Source of the DNA: Synaphobranchus kaupii
Taxonomy: Eukaryota > Chordata > Actinopteri > Anguilliformes > Synaphobranchidae
Direction: 5' to 3'
DNA: 64,000 bases
Assembly: GCA_029718625.1 (NCBI GenBank)
Contig: CM056380.1
Coordinates: 19,161,923 to 19,225,922, forward strand
This document shows, piece after piece, positions 46,084 through 57,413 of the stretch. Every line of letters begins with the position of its first letter. Positions within the stretch are counted from its first letter, which is position 1. The translations under genes and the position numbers were made by a program. The notes beneath the pieces were generated by a model. That model was not told the origin of the DNA, made no database searches, and worked only from the letters and a program-made list of their open reading frames with translations.

Positions 46084-47656
46084 AGTTATACTGTGTAGTT
46101 TCATTGTAAACTCGTTCTTTGTTTCTATTCAAATTTTCTCCCCAAAAAACATTGTATGTATCCTTGTGGCCTAATGAACATGTTGAATGTATTTCCTACC
46201 TCATAAGTTGTTCGCTAAGTGTTTTTTTGTTAATGTTTTGAATGCTACACTGTTGATATCCTATCGCCATTTTTAAAGGTAGAGAAAATTGTGTAAACAT
46301 CATGAATGGGCGGTTCCTGCCATTTGATTGACATGGCTAGGCCATGTAGGCAGGCATCCACGTAAAATTTTAGTTTAGGCTACTTACCGTTACGTACGTG
46401 TCGTCAGTACAATTTAGATATTTAGGGCCGAAACATACCTCATGCAAATACGCGAATGTGGACGCTTCGAGCTACGCGAACAGTTTTTCTTTTGCCATGA
46501 CATTTGTGAAAAACAAGCCAGAGCGTTGCAGCGAGGGACGCTATAGCAGGCAACAACAGTAAACAACTTTCTTATTCGATCTGTGCTTTCCTGCGGTTTG
46601 TCATTAGCAAGATGTTTTCAGCCGAGGAGGTAACAATATCATTATAAAAATAGCGACCATACACCTAGCTAAGGCTATCTATTGTCGTGATGTTTGTTTA
46701 TTGTTGACAATAGTCTATTTATCATGTTTGACCAAACCTTGATTATGTAAATGGAGACTATGTTACATGCTCAAAGCATATAAGTTAGTCATCTTAGCTA
46801 TTGCTCTGTAAAATTGACCACTGTTCATTTTCATAAAATAATTCTAAATCTTAATTTTGTAATTCTGCTCGGTTCATTCTGTAGCCATCAACATCCAGTG
46901 GTCGCCAGTACCCCAGAGTAAGGATGAGGGGCAGACTCCGGGAGGAGAAACATTGCCATCTCAACGAAGTTGAGACAGAGCTGCACTTTATCACAAAATG
47001 CAAAAAATACAATCAAATCAGAAATAAATATTTTCCCAAAATAAATCAGAGATACCCTCAATTAAAAAATTTAACAGACATCCAAAAACTCCCCATCCTC
47101 TTAGGAGAGGAGAGGACGTGCTGTGACCTGGCAGCACAACATATAGCTGCCTGCCATCGTCTTAGGGACAGTGAGTGACAGAGATCATTATAAACCAATT
47201 AAAAAATTTTATATTTATTATATTCACTTTATAAAATCATAGGTGTCATTCTCATCATCGTTATTATCATTTATATTGATTATTATTATTTTTAATTGTA
47301 CTTTATTATTTTACATTATTGTTATTTCTAAATGCATAATCAAAGAAAAGTTCTTGTTTTCATGTATGGTTACTGTTTATTCGTTTCTAATCTTTGATGT
47401 TTTGTATTGTTCAGAGTTAGATGTATGTCTTTGACTGTTTTAATGCAGTATGCTTTGCAATACAGATGCAATGTATTGTCATGCCAATAAAGCAAATTGA
47501 ATTGAATTGAGTCCACGGTCAGGGAAAATATGTGTGAAACGTCACCACAATGCTCGAGTGTCCGAGAAGAACACGTGATTAGCAATTTTCTGGGAGCCCT
47601 TTTCTCCTACGTGCTCTATACCGCCATCTAGTGTTCTGAAACTACATAGTATACCT
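46084..47656. mobile_element. TTAA-flanked (piggyBac-type) element
   Basis: Terminal inverted repeats AGTTATACTGTGTAGTTTCA and the complement of AGGTATACTATGTAGTTTCA lie directly inside TTAA on each side (46080-46083, 47657-47660). Deleting the element and one TTAA restores the Tc1 sequence as seen at 32770-32800. TTAA duplications are the hallmark of piggyBac. No transposase is present; a LINE end is nested inside. Confidence 0.72.
46880..47514 (+). pseudogene. LINE 3' end nested in the TTAA element
   Basis: The frame 46924-47178 encodes a zinc-finger-like C-terminus typical of fish LINE polyproteins (ELHFITKCKKYNQIRNKYFP .. LPILLGE .. ACHRLRDSE, stop). An AT-rich 3'UTR follows, with CCAATAAAGC and a terminal (AATTG)n run at 47493-47511. 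RT itself is missing. The 5' edge is approximate. Confidence 0.7.
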
Positions 47657-47675
47657 TTAAATAAAGTCATCATAT

Positions 47676-47885
47676 TTAATATTTGGTTGCAAATCCGTTG
47701 CAATCAAAGACTGCTTGAAGTCTGTGACCCATAGACCTCACCAGACACTTGGTATCTTCTTTAGTGATGCTCTGCCAGGCCTGTACTACAGCCATCTTCA
47801 GTTCTTGCTTGTTTTGGGGGCTTTTTGCTTTTAGTCTGGTCTTCAGAAAGTGAAATGCATACTCAATTGGATTTAGGTCGGGTGA
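47676..47885 (-). pseudogene. Tc1-like transposase C-terminal part
   Basis: Minus-strand frame SPDLNPIEYAFHFLKTRLK to FDCNGFATKY and stop: the last third of a Tc1 transposase, including the catalytic Glu of the DD34E triad in NPIE. Codons upstream of the NPIE region resume at 55898 on the far side of the retroviral insertion. Confidence 0.88.
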
Positions 47886-48599
47886 TGCGGAGGGAAGTCC
47901 TTTGACTCCCTCCTCATTAAGTTCAATTTGAGATGGGTTTTCGAGTGGAAGGATTCTCAAGACAAAGATGAAGGAAATAGCAGAATCTTCTATTAAATTT
48001 AATCTTTTATTAAACGGTCAAACGTTGATTCAACATGGGAAAACCACAAACCTACGCAGAGGATTTGGAATTCCCCGAACAATAACAAACATTAGTTTAT
48101 ACAATATCATAACTCCTCCTTTACGTTACTAATACACCAATGATATGTGGTAACACCTTTTCATAATATCTTATTTTATCCAATAACAAATTAGGCAAAA
48201 AATAAATATGTTATATGACCTTTTCTTACCCTATGCGCTTGGGGGCACTCTTGATCTATCAAATAAAATTGTTTGTGAACTCTCCGCCCGTGCTTTTTAA
48301 TCAGACCATGAAATTCTCCTTAATTCCCCTTATTTTTATTCTTTTCCCACCTGTTCGGTCAGCATGATCTATCTTATCAGCTTAGTTATGGAACACAGGA
48401 GGAAAACATTCCTGTTTTGCCTGGTGTGCTAGATGCCCTCGTCCTTGCTGACAGAGAACTATCCTGCACCCTCTCACAACCCCCCATCTCAGTACTTTTC
48501 CACTAGATCTTGACTGTATTATTTAATTATTCATATAAGTTTGCATATGAGGCTTTCTTGGGCCTATGGAACAGTTTCACAAAACAGCTTACTTCCACA
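47886..48599 (-). repeat. Retroviral 3' LTR
   Basis: 714 bp, TG..CA ends on the minus strand (TGTGGAAGTAAGC ... CCTCCGCA). By eye it differs from the other LTR at about six positions. Confidence 0.92.
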
Positions 48600-48611
48600 T
48601 TCCCCCCTTTG
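48600..48611 (-). promoter_or_regulatory. Polypurine tract
   Basis: On the minus strand AAAGGGGGGAA lies directly before the 3' LTR, the expected place for plus-strand DNA priming. Confidence 0.8.
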
Positions 48612-49280
48612 AGAACATTCGGTCTCACACTCTCTTGTTGATACTTCGCCTGGTGGTGGGGTTATGTTATGACATTAGTATTATATGATAAAAATAAACA
48701 TTTGTAGTTGATTAGTTTCATGCATAATTTACCTAAGTTAATATTTCCTCTAATTAACAATTAACAGATGATCTATCAAACAGTAAATATCAAGAATATC
48801 AAAAAGTTAATCAAAAATATCAAAAAGTTAATCAAAAATATCAAAAGTTAATCAAAAAGCTACTGTATTTAATGATTTTTAATGATCATCTAATTTTGAT
48901 TCGCTATAATTATACAAAGATTATATAAAAAGAATTGGATTATACTTGTAATGTCTTCTTCCTCTTCTTTGGAGCCCATATTCTAAGAAGCCTGAGGAGA
49001 GGTTACTAGCACTTCACTCAGGCGTCTCTTAACTTCTTTGCCCTTTTCCTTAATCTAGTTGTTTTATCTATCCTAAGGGCCTTTAGTCAGTTGGGGCTTT
49101 ATTATGTCCCCTTTGAGTTGTTATTTTCTTCATGTAGTCAGTGTATGTAATATGTGTGATCATGGGGTGTCAAATGGATAAATCTATTCTGACTATTTAT
49201 CATGGCCATGAGTGCTAATGGTAGACCTTGTACTCATCTCATCCCTGTTTGCCTACATATTTTCTGTAATTTAGTTTTTA
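48612..49280 (-). other. Retroviral 3' internal region, no env recognised
   Basis: AT-rich. It has no membrane-protein-like frame on the minus strand; a short reiteration of AAAAATATCAAAAAGTTAATC lies at 48790-48860. This is too short for a full env gene. Confidence 0.5.
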
Positions 49281-50800
49281 CAACCATTGTCGCTGCTCAG
49301 GGTCTGACAGACCCCGAATCTGGGGAAAATTTCTATTGCCAAGGCTTTAGCTACAGTTTTAGAATCCGCATGCGCAGTGGGGAATGCTTCTACCCATCTT
49401 GAAAATATATCAATGAATATATCAATGATCGATCATATCTACATAGTCCATTACCAACTTTACCTTACTTCCTGACAAATTTTGCATCTTGATATCATGC
49501 TAGTATAAACCAATGTTTCTGTATTTCTCTCATCATCTCCCCCCTTGGAGAGTGGCTAACACCATGGGCAGCTCTGCAAATGACCTCTATTACTGCGCTT
49601 GGTGCAATTGCTTTCCCTGCTTTCCCTGTACATTGCCGCCATATTCCTGTAGACTTATCTAACCCACATCCTCTATTTTCCCATTTTTACGGGTTGTTTT
49701 ATGACCTCCAACAGTTCTTTTACCTCAAAAATGTTTTTTTATACGGTTTCCCCCTGCAGTGAGAAACCCTCGTCTTGCACATATTCCCCAAAATGTGTAC
49801 TATATACCCCACAAGCATACGCTGAGTCACAGTAGATATTAACGGTGTGTCCTGTACCCCTTCTACAGACTCTTGCTAGGGCTACCAGTTCTGCTTGTTA
49901 GGCACTTCTCCCTGGGCTTAGAGCTGATTCTTCGATCGTTTGATATGTCCATGGTCCTTCTTGTCGTATTACAGCATATCCGGCTCTCCTTTTTCCTGTG
50001 CGGGGATCAATGGATGACGAACCGTCCACAAAAAGCACGTGGTCCGGAGCCATCAGTGGTTCTTGTTGTAAGTCTTCTCTTGCCCTTGCTTCTGCTTCCA
50101 CCACTCTTTCACATTCATGTGGTTGGCCTTCTTCTGGGGTCATCATTAATTCCGCTGGGTTCACAGCTTTGCATCTGATACTGGTCAATCCTGGCTGTGT
50201 GAGTAGGATCTCGTATCCTGATACTCTCCGATAAGTTAGGGACGATTTCCCTCTACTGAGTAGTGCTTCTACTGCATGTGACACATACAGGGTAACTTCA
50301 TGCCCTGCCGTTATTGGCGTTGCTTGCCTTCTCTACTGCAAAGGCGGCTGCTGCCAGCCCTTTCTCTGGAGTCCTCTTTTTGCAGTACCCCATCATTCCT
50401 AAGAATCTCTGCATTTCTTTCACTGTTCTCGGTCTGGGCACCTTCGTAATTGCTTCAATTCGTTCTGCTGAAATACTTTTGCTCCCTTCCTTAAGAGTAT
50501 GACCCAGATATTGCACTTGTTCTCGACAAAACTGTAACTTTGACTTGGATACTTTGTGGCCTTTTAGTGTCAGTTCTTGTAACAGTTTCTTACTGTCCTC
50601 TTTGCATGCGGTCATACTTGGGCTGCATAGGAGTAAGTCGTCCACGTACTGGATGAGAGTGCTTCCGCCCTTTGGCGCAAAGTCCGCTAGGTCATTTCTG
50701 ACCATTTGATTGAATAGGCTAGGGGATTCTACATATCCTTGAGGCAGTCTCTGATAAGTGTACTGTTGTCCCCTGTATCTATTAAAAAGTTGCATGTTTT
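49281..50800 (-). pseudogene. Retroviral pol remnant (RT, RNase H, integrase traces)
   Basis: The minus-strand frame 50795-50298 covers the RT palm and thumb: LPQGYVESPSLFNQ, the catalytic YVDDLLL, and FLGMMGYC. The frame 50284-49898 covers the connection and RNase H with LFVDGSSSID (first catalytic Asp). Further on, the integrase is only a trace (an SDNG-like word near 49295) with stops. Protease and the N-terminal RT are missing: only about 140 bp separate the end of gag from the RT palm. The gene is therefore deleted as well as point-mutated. Confidence 0.82.
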
Positions 50801-51779
50801 CCCTCTTATGAGAATAACAATTTGTGGTTAATTTGTGGCATAGCTGGATGTTATAGATAGCATTTCCTTTGCTTCACACTCTCCCTCTGCTCCTAGGGGT
50901 GTAGGATTCTCAAGGCATCCCTATTGAAGGGGATTATGTTAGGGACTCATTCCCCATTGTTGTTGTGGCTGCTGTGGCTGCCATCCCTCCTGCTGCTGCC
51001 CATACATGTTTTGCTGTGGGGTCATTGCTATCTGGTTCTCGGGTCCTTGATATGATGGCATTGGCGGGTACGATGGCCACCACCCAGGGTTTGCTCCTTG
51101 GTTCATGCGGCCTCTTAATTGGAATCCTCTTCCTCTGTGATAGTTCCTGGCCCAGTGTCCCATCTTTCCGCCTCTCCAGCAGTCTTTCTGCTGCCACTGG
51201 CCCTGGTTCGTCCATGGGAACACTGGCCTTTGGAAATTTGGTCCAGCCCATTCGATGGATGGGCCCTGTCCTCCTTGGACTTGTCGTGAGGGTGGGGGTG
51301 CCTGTATCTGCTGGGTTATCACTGCTGCTTGAATTCCTTGATCTTCTCTCTCCCTGTCGGCTATCTGGAGAAGTAACAGTTTCTTCTTTAGAGATTTATT
51401 CTGCCCTTCTGAGGTCTTCATACTTTCTCTGTGCAGCTTCATGTGGTGGACAAGATAGGCTCTTTGTTTATCCCAATTCTCCTGGGGAAGCCCCACAAGC
51501 TTGCTTAGGGCCTATATTACTGGTTCGGACAATGCTTTACACAACATGTGAAAGAACATTGTCGATGTTCCTTGTGATGCATCAAATGTCTGTCCCATGT
51601 TTGTTTTCCATGTCTCCTGCATCCTGCAACCCCATCTTCCTGGGCTGGCTCTTGATAGGTGGGTAGGACTGTTTTCCCTCTCATGACTGCATGGTTCCTC
51701 AAACTCTGTCTTCATAGCTATGCAGCCATAGATTACTCCTGGCGGGGGCACCTGTCCAACCCTCCCACCCCTTCCCCAC

Positions 51780-52308
51780 CCCCCACCCCTCCAGTTGGTG
51801 CTCCTGCTGCTCTATTACACTTCCCCTAACTGTTTTCTCTCTCTCTTTTTTTCACATTCTGCCGGCGGGGCTTATGCCCCGCATCTCGAGAGTTGCTGTC
51901 CGGCTTCCTGTCCGTTGCCGCTTGCCCCTCCCTCCTTACCACCGCTGCCAGCTGCTCCTGCCGCCATCGGCGCCCGGTTCCCCACCATCACTGCCGCCAC
52001 ATCTGGACTGTCATCTAGCTGCTGCAAATTGTATTATCATGGACATTGGCTGTTTTGACCATGTTGGTCCTTAAGCCCTAGACCCTGAGCCGACCAGAGG
52101 AGGATGGGTTCCCCCATTGAGTCTGGTTCCTTCCAAGGTTTCTTCCTAGTTACACCAGGGAGTTTTTCCTTGCCACTGTTGCCTTTGGCTTGCTCTTGTG
52201 GGGAGTTTAGGCTGGGTTTTGCTGTTTTGCTGTGAAGTGCATTGTGACAACTTGTTGTGAAATGCGCTATATAAATAAATATTGATTGATTGATTGATTG
52301 ATTGATAA
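51780..52308 (+). mobile_element. LINE/SINE 3' end inserted into gag
   Basis: A plus-strand segment of a type common in fish: CCAAGGTTTCTTCCTAGTTA, TTTTTCCTTGCCACTGTTGCC, CGCTATATAAATAAATATTG, and a terminal (ATTG)n run at 52285-52308. No reverse transcriptase is present. The left edge is estimated from where gag homology ends. Confidence 0.75.
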
Positions 52309-53094
52309 AATCATGGATGTCCTCTCCTTCTTTTAGTTCTGCACTCGTTATATCTGCAAGGCTTGATTTATGTGGAAACATTGCCCTCAACGCGGCCCAC
52401 ACACATGGTCTGTGCCTGCTGAATGCTTCTCCGTCCATCTTGTGAGTGTCCATAATTCCTTTCAGGCCTGCCAGGTCCATTATTTCAGTGACCTGGTGCC
52501 CCACACATCTTACTAGTAGCTGCTTAACATCTCCCATGCACAGGGGCAGGTGAGTCGTCTTCATCTCTACCTTCACTATCCATGGTCCTGCTCCCTCTGT
52601 TATTTTCGGTAAATCCTTGACCATGTTCTCCAGGTCCATTGATGACTATGGGGTGTACTTAGTGAGTGGCTGTTGTCTCCCTGGTTGGGGTAGGACTTGC
52701 AATGGTGCCAGGAAGGTTTCTTCATCCTCTTCATCTCCTTCTTCCCCTGGGATGTATCGATCAGGTGCTCTTCTTCTTCTTCTTCTGCCGCTCCTCCTGA
52801 GGATTTTGCTGGCATTGTTCTGGATATCACTACTAATATCGTAGACCTGTTTTAATTCTTGAACTCGTTGCTGCGAGTACCCTCCTTCGCGCAGGAATGC
52901 TTGTTCTGCTTTTTTCACCTCCTTTAGGGTTTGTTTTCAGCATTTCCTTTGTCACTTTCTTTTTCTTCCTTGTTGTACTGTCATCTGAGTCTTCACTATT
53001 AGAGGAGCTTGATTCATCTTTGGGAACTTTGGGAATGGCAGTTGACCTTAGTTTCACTTTTCCTTTGATGTCATATTCTCTTCTCCTTGGGTCT

Positions 53095-53235
53095 CTTCCA
53101 GCTCTTCTTGCTTCTCCTTTCGGTTTCGTTTCTTCTTCTCACATTTCTTCTTCATTTCTTCTTCTCACATCTCACATTCTCACACCTTCTTCTCACTTCT
53201 CACATTCTCACATCTTCTCACTTCTCACCTCCCTC
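53095..53235. repeat. CT-rich minisatellite within gag
   Basis: Degenerate short units of TTCTTCTCACATT and CTCACATTCTCAC. On the gag strand this is a Glu/Arg/Lys-rich stretch with stops, probably a post-insertion or replication-slippage expansion. Confidence 0.7.
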
Positions 53236-54029
53236 TGCTTCTTCCATTGCCTGTTGATATCTGGTGGCACATCCTAGCTTGCTGCTCCTTTCAGATTCAC
53301 GTGCCCCCGATGACTTGACTGTTTCTTTCTTGCAACTTGTCATTCCCTGATTCTCTGGCCCGTCATGAGGTGTGTGGAGGCATGGGAATGGTGTGCTATT
53401 TGCGGGATTTCCCTCGTTTCCTCGGCTGTCTCTGATTCTCCTTCCTCTGGGCCTGCTGCTGTAACTTTTGATCTTATTAAAACGGTTTCCAAATTACCTT
53501 CTACTTCCAGGGTCCCTTTCACTTTCACCAACTCTGGTCTCATCCTCACAGTAGTCTCAGGCCCCTGGCTCAAATCTTCTTGTTCCCCAGTGCTGTTCAA
53601 TAGGGGATACAGGCCGCCTGTAGCTCCATTCGCCGGTCGCCACCATCCTTCTGGTGGTCTCTCTGATGCTGCTGGCTGTGGTTCACTTTCGGCTGGTGCC
53701 CCTCCTTCTTCTCCACAGTCGCTCTCCGTCTGAAAGACTAATTTGTCCATTGATTTAGCTGTGCTCTGTAAGTTCGCAACTTTCCTTTCCGGTTCTTACT
53801 CTCTTTACTACACAAAATTGCTTCCACTGATTGCAGGTATTGAAGTCCAAAAGTACCTTCTTTAGGCCATACCAAGGGACCACCTCTTGACCACTTTTCC
53901 CATTTTTTCATAGTCTTCTCATAGTCTGTTTGAAATAATTCACTCATGCAGGAGAGAGGTGTCTTTAAAGTCTCGCCCTTCCGCGTTTTCAAATCCTTAT
54001 TTTTCTTTAGCCCATGCAAGCTTATTCTA

Positions 54030-55155
54030 GTTAACTGAAAGTGAAACTAAAACTGAAACTAAAATAAAAACATTTTAGTTAACTGAATTAAAAATAAAAA
54101 TTAAAGTTACTTTTAAAACAAAACTAACTGTAGTGGTGCAAAATGAACTGAAATAAAAATAAAAATGAATCATGAATTCTTTTTAGTTTTAGTTTCTGAT
54201 CCTCTTCCTGATCTGCGATCTGAAATCTGGATTGCATATAGAGTAATTTAAAACGTTCAAAACCAATATTTAATTTCTCTCCCTCTAAATTAGAAAGTGA
54301 AATGAAAAACTTACAACTATAATAACTTTGCCTCCATGTTTTCTTTTCAAAATAAAAAATAAAAATAAAATAAAATAATAAACAATAAAAACAAAAACAA
54401 AAAAAAAATTGATTTTCTTAATTGATTTTTTCTTAATTGATTTTTCTTAATTGATTTTTCTTAATTGTTTTATTTTAATTGATTTTTCTTCATTAATTTA
54501 TAATTAATTTATAATTAATTAATTCATTCTTAATTGATTTATTATTATTATTATAATTCAGGGGACCACTCTGTTCTTGGTAGCCACGCCTTTACCTTTA
54601 ATCCTGTTAGTTCCCACTTAGTGACTGTGACTCATGTGGCTCCTCCCCCTGAATGCCCCTGCTCAACTTCCCCTTCTACCTCTTCAGTTCTCAATTCCCT
54701 CACTGGGGTACACTCCAGCCAAACGGCTCCGTCTGGCCACCAGTCTAAACATATTTCAAATGTTTCTCCTGTTTCTATGGCCTTGGGTAGGAATTTATCA
54801 ATCCCTGAATGGCAGCACAGAGATTTTACTCCATATAACTGTTCTCATGTTAATTATTCTCCCACTGTATCTTTTCCCACAATAACATACACAATAACAG
54901 ACCACCATGCATTTACTTATTAATTTAAATTATAAATTAACTTATGTATAATCAATATCAATTAATCCGCTCACCCACTGGAGCCCCGTCACCGGTGTAG
55001 GACCACACTTGGGGCCAACGGAGTGCGGGTAATTCCTCTCTGCAGACTTTTTATGAAAAAGGTGTCTGCTTACCTCTCACTATTGACCGGTCTCTAACTT
55101 GAAGATAAAACAGCGCACGCCGTTGGTTCCCTCCTGCATCCTTCCCGGGATCTTG
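54030..55155 (-). other. Retroviral leader with A/T repeats
   Basis: 1.1 kb between the primer site and gag, unusually long. It holds AACTAAAACTGAAACTAAAA-like repeats (54034-54190) and about eight copies of TTGATTTTTCTTAA (54405-54540). A plus-strand (antisense) open frame of 129 residues at 54534-54923 is unrecognised. Confidence 0.55.
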
Positions 55156-55175
55156 GACTCCTGGCTGGCTCGCCA
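55156..55175 (-). other. tRNA-Arg primer binding site
   Basis: Twenty bases on the minus strand, starting four bases inside the 5' LTR, match the complement of the 3' end of tRNA-Arg(ACG). Few retroviruses use tRNA-Arg; from memory the snakehead fish retrovirus does. Confidence 0.8.
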
Positions 55176-55179
55176 AATA

Positions 55180-55893
55180 TGCGGAGGGAAGTCCTTTGAC
55201 TCCCTCCTCATTAAGTTCAATTTGAGATGGGTTTTCGAGTGGAAGGATTCTCAAGATAAAGATGAAGGAAATAGCAGAATCTTCTATTAAATTTAATCTT
55301 TTATTAAACGGTCAAACGTTGATTCAACATGGGAAAACCACAAACCTACGCAGAGGATTCGGAATTCCCCGAACAATAACAAACATTAGTTTATACAATA
55401 TCATAACTCCTCCTTTACGTTACTAATACACCAATGATATGTGGTAACACCTTTTCATAATATCTTATTTTATCCAATAACAAATTAGGCAAAAAATAAA
55501 TATGTTATATGACCTGTTCTTACCCTATGCGCTTGGGGGCACTCTTGATCTATCAAATAAAATTGTTTGTGAACTCTCCCCCCGTGCTTTTTAATCAGAC
55601 CATGAAATTCTCCTTAATTCCCCTTATTTTTATTCTTTTCCCACCTGTTCGGTCAGCATGATCTATCTTATCAGCTTAGTTATGGAACACAGGAGGAAAA
55701 CATTCCTGTTTTGCCTGGTGTGCTAGATGCCCTCGTCCTTGCTGACAGAGAACTATCCTGCACCCTCTCACAACCCCCCATCTCAGTACTTTTCCACTAG
55801 ATCTTGACTGTATTATTTAATTATTTATATAAGTTTGCATATGAGGCTTTCTTGGGCCTACGGAACAGTTTCACAAAACAGCTTACTTCCACA
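55180..55893 (-). repeat. Retroviral 5' LTR
   Basis: 714 bp, direct repeat of 47886-48599. Its promoter would direct transcription leftwards. Confidence 0.92.
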
Positions 55894-55897
55894 GTGA

Positions 55898-56241
55898 TTG
55901 ACTTGGCCAGTCAAGAACATTCCACTTTTTGGTCCTAAAAAACTCCTTGGTTTCTTTGGCTGTATGTTTGGGATCATTGTCCTGCTGCATGGTGAAGCGC
56001 CGTCCAATGAGTTTTGATGCATTCACTTGATGTTTCTGAAGTCAGCAATGACATCATCAATGAACACAAGTGAGCCAGTTCCAATGGCAGCCATACATGC
56101 CCAAGCCATAACACCACCTCCACCAGGTTTGACAGATGCTATGCTTTGGATCATGAGCTGTTCCTTTTTTGCTGGGCGCCAGGCCGGCCTAGAATAGTGA
56201 AAGTAGGTAACTGAGTGAGTCCCCCTTGCAAAAACGACCAT
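55898..56241 (-). pseudogene. Tc1-like transposase middle part
   Basis: The minus-strand frame 56241-56023 reads KPGGGGVMAWACMAAIGTG and LVFIDDV, typical of the Tc1 core. Another frame (about 56010-55920) carries the second catalytic Asp region ([12 protein letters not shown]). A stop/frameshift lies near 56023. The N-terminal DNA-binding domain and first Asp are missing. Confidence 0.82.
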
Positions 56242-57046
56242 CTTTCAATTTCAAGCCTGACGAATTAGAAGTGTGATGGGTGATATAAGTGTTTTGTCTC
56301 TAAACCACAACACATTTTTCGGGTCTGCCATAAGCCTTTCCACAATTAAATGCCGCTTATTGACATTTCGCTCGTTCTCCCAAAGTAATAAAAGAGCAGC
56401 CATCAACGTTATGGAGTTAGCCATGTAGCTACTGTTAGCGAACGTTATGTTTTTATTTCCAACAGCTAACAATAATGAAGTTACGACATCAACACGGTTA
56501 TCCTAAAGTAACGACACTTTATTCTGATTGGCTACTGAAGGACAGGGGCGTAATTTCCACTGGGGACCCCCCTCTTTTCAAAATCCTGTTTGTTTCACTT
56601 TTTACATTCCGAAAACTAACGTTATATTTAAAAAAAACAGGACACTGCACGCACTAGGACCACACGGAAACAACACCCGTTCAAGCTCACAGTCCACCTT
56701 ACAATCAGAGATTTTCTTATAAAGGGGGAGATGGGAGACTCCGCGTCTTTTGCATTGTGAAAAGCGTAACGGCTAGTAGTAGCTTAGCTTGGATCACGTG
56801 CACCGTTGCTAGCCAATCGTTTAAAAGTATTGACGTCAGTGAGACGCTTCAGAGTTTTTCGACAGTTATCTACGGCATTTGGCAATATAGTATTGCACGC
56901 ACCCGTTAATATTTTGAAAGACAGAAAAACAACCATTTATGATATTACCACTCCATGCACCTATAAAAAGTGATTTGCTTACTTAGCACCACTGTTACAC
57001 TGAAATATCAGTGTTTACCAAAGACACATAACCACACTTTAATTGC
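56242..57046. other. Intergenic, no gene seen
   Basis: 56545-56600 (GGGGCGTAATTTCCACTGGG) resembles a widespread fish repeat. The rest is unrecognised. Confidence 0.35.
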
Positions 57047-57413
57047 ATCAGATCAAAAACGTCTACGACGTAAAAAAAGCCAAGTTACTCACGCATAGCC
57101 TACATAGCACTGTCCATAAGTTCTTAATTCCAACTTGCAAAAACTAGGCCTGCCTTTAAAAGTCTTGATATCAAAATGTGGCCAAGTTACAACTAACAAT
57201 ATTGCCTATCGTAGCTCACACTAAATAAACTAGCTCTATTCCAAAGCAATGCTATCCAAACTTTCCTAAATTATTTAATGCAACTTGGCCCTGTGTTTCT
57301 TCATTTTTGCATGTGAAGAGATTTTTTTGGAATTAAGAACTTATGGACAGCGCTATGTAGGCTATGCGTGAGTAACTTGGCTTTTTTTACGTCGTAGACG
57401 TTTTTGATCTGAT
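57047..57413. repeat. 87-bp near-perfect inverted repeat
   Basis: Arms 57047-57133 and 57327-57413 are reverse complements with a single mismatch, separated by 193 bp. The outer flanks share nothing and no TA or TTAA duplication is apparent. Confidence 0.93.

Larger units (their letters stand above)
50939..54020 (-). pseudogene. Retroviral gag, broken and interrupted
   Basis: Consecutive minus-strand frames give a matrix-like part (54019-53340, with GPLVWPKEGTFG), a charged linker (53057-52646), a capsid-like part (52639-52310, with LRAMFPHKSSL), then an inserted LINE/SINE end (about 51780-52308). The remaining capsid follows (51750-51512), then the nucleocapsid (51496-50939). The zinc knuckle reads CWRGGKMGHWARNY: the second Cys is Gly and the last Cys is Tyr, so zinc binding is probably lost. 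Several frame changes occur. The matrix start at 54019 has no good ATG in frame. Confidence 0.8.
47886..55893 (-). mobile_element. Endogenous retrovirus, class I-like, env-less
   Basis: An 8.0-kb provirus on the minus strand flanked by GTGA (47882-47885 and 55894-55897). LTRs of 714 bp each lie at 55180-55893 (5') and 47886-48599 (3'). Order from the 5' LTR: tRNA-Arg-type primer site, a long leader, gag (about 54020-50939), partial pol (about 50800-49280), polypurine tract and 3' LTR. No env was recognised. The RT motif YVDD and a single zinc knuckle in Gag fit gamma/epsilon-like fish retroviruses. All genes carry breaks. Confidence 0.88.
45862..56235 (-). mobile_element. Tc1-like transposon split by two large insertions
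   Basis: Remaining parts of the host element are 45862-46081 (terminal region, matching 32583-32790), 47659-47885 (transposase C-terminus) and 55894-56235 (transposase middle). Removing the TTAA-flanked element (46084-47656) and the retrovirus (47886-55893) restores continuity in both places. The outer ends are degraded; the left terminal 30 bases are lost and the N-terminal transposase region is absent. Confidence 0.8.

Noticed and set aside
51795..52074. Pro/Leu-rich plus-strand frames of 66-87 residues
   Set aside because: They lie within the inserted LINE/SINE end and carry no domain signature.
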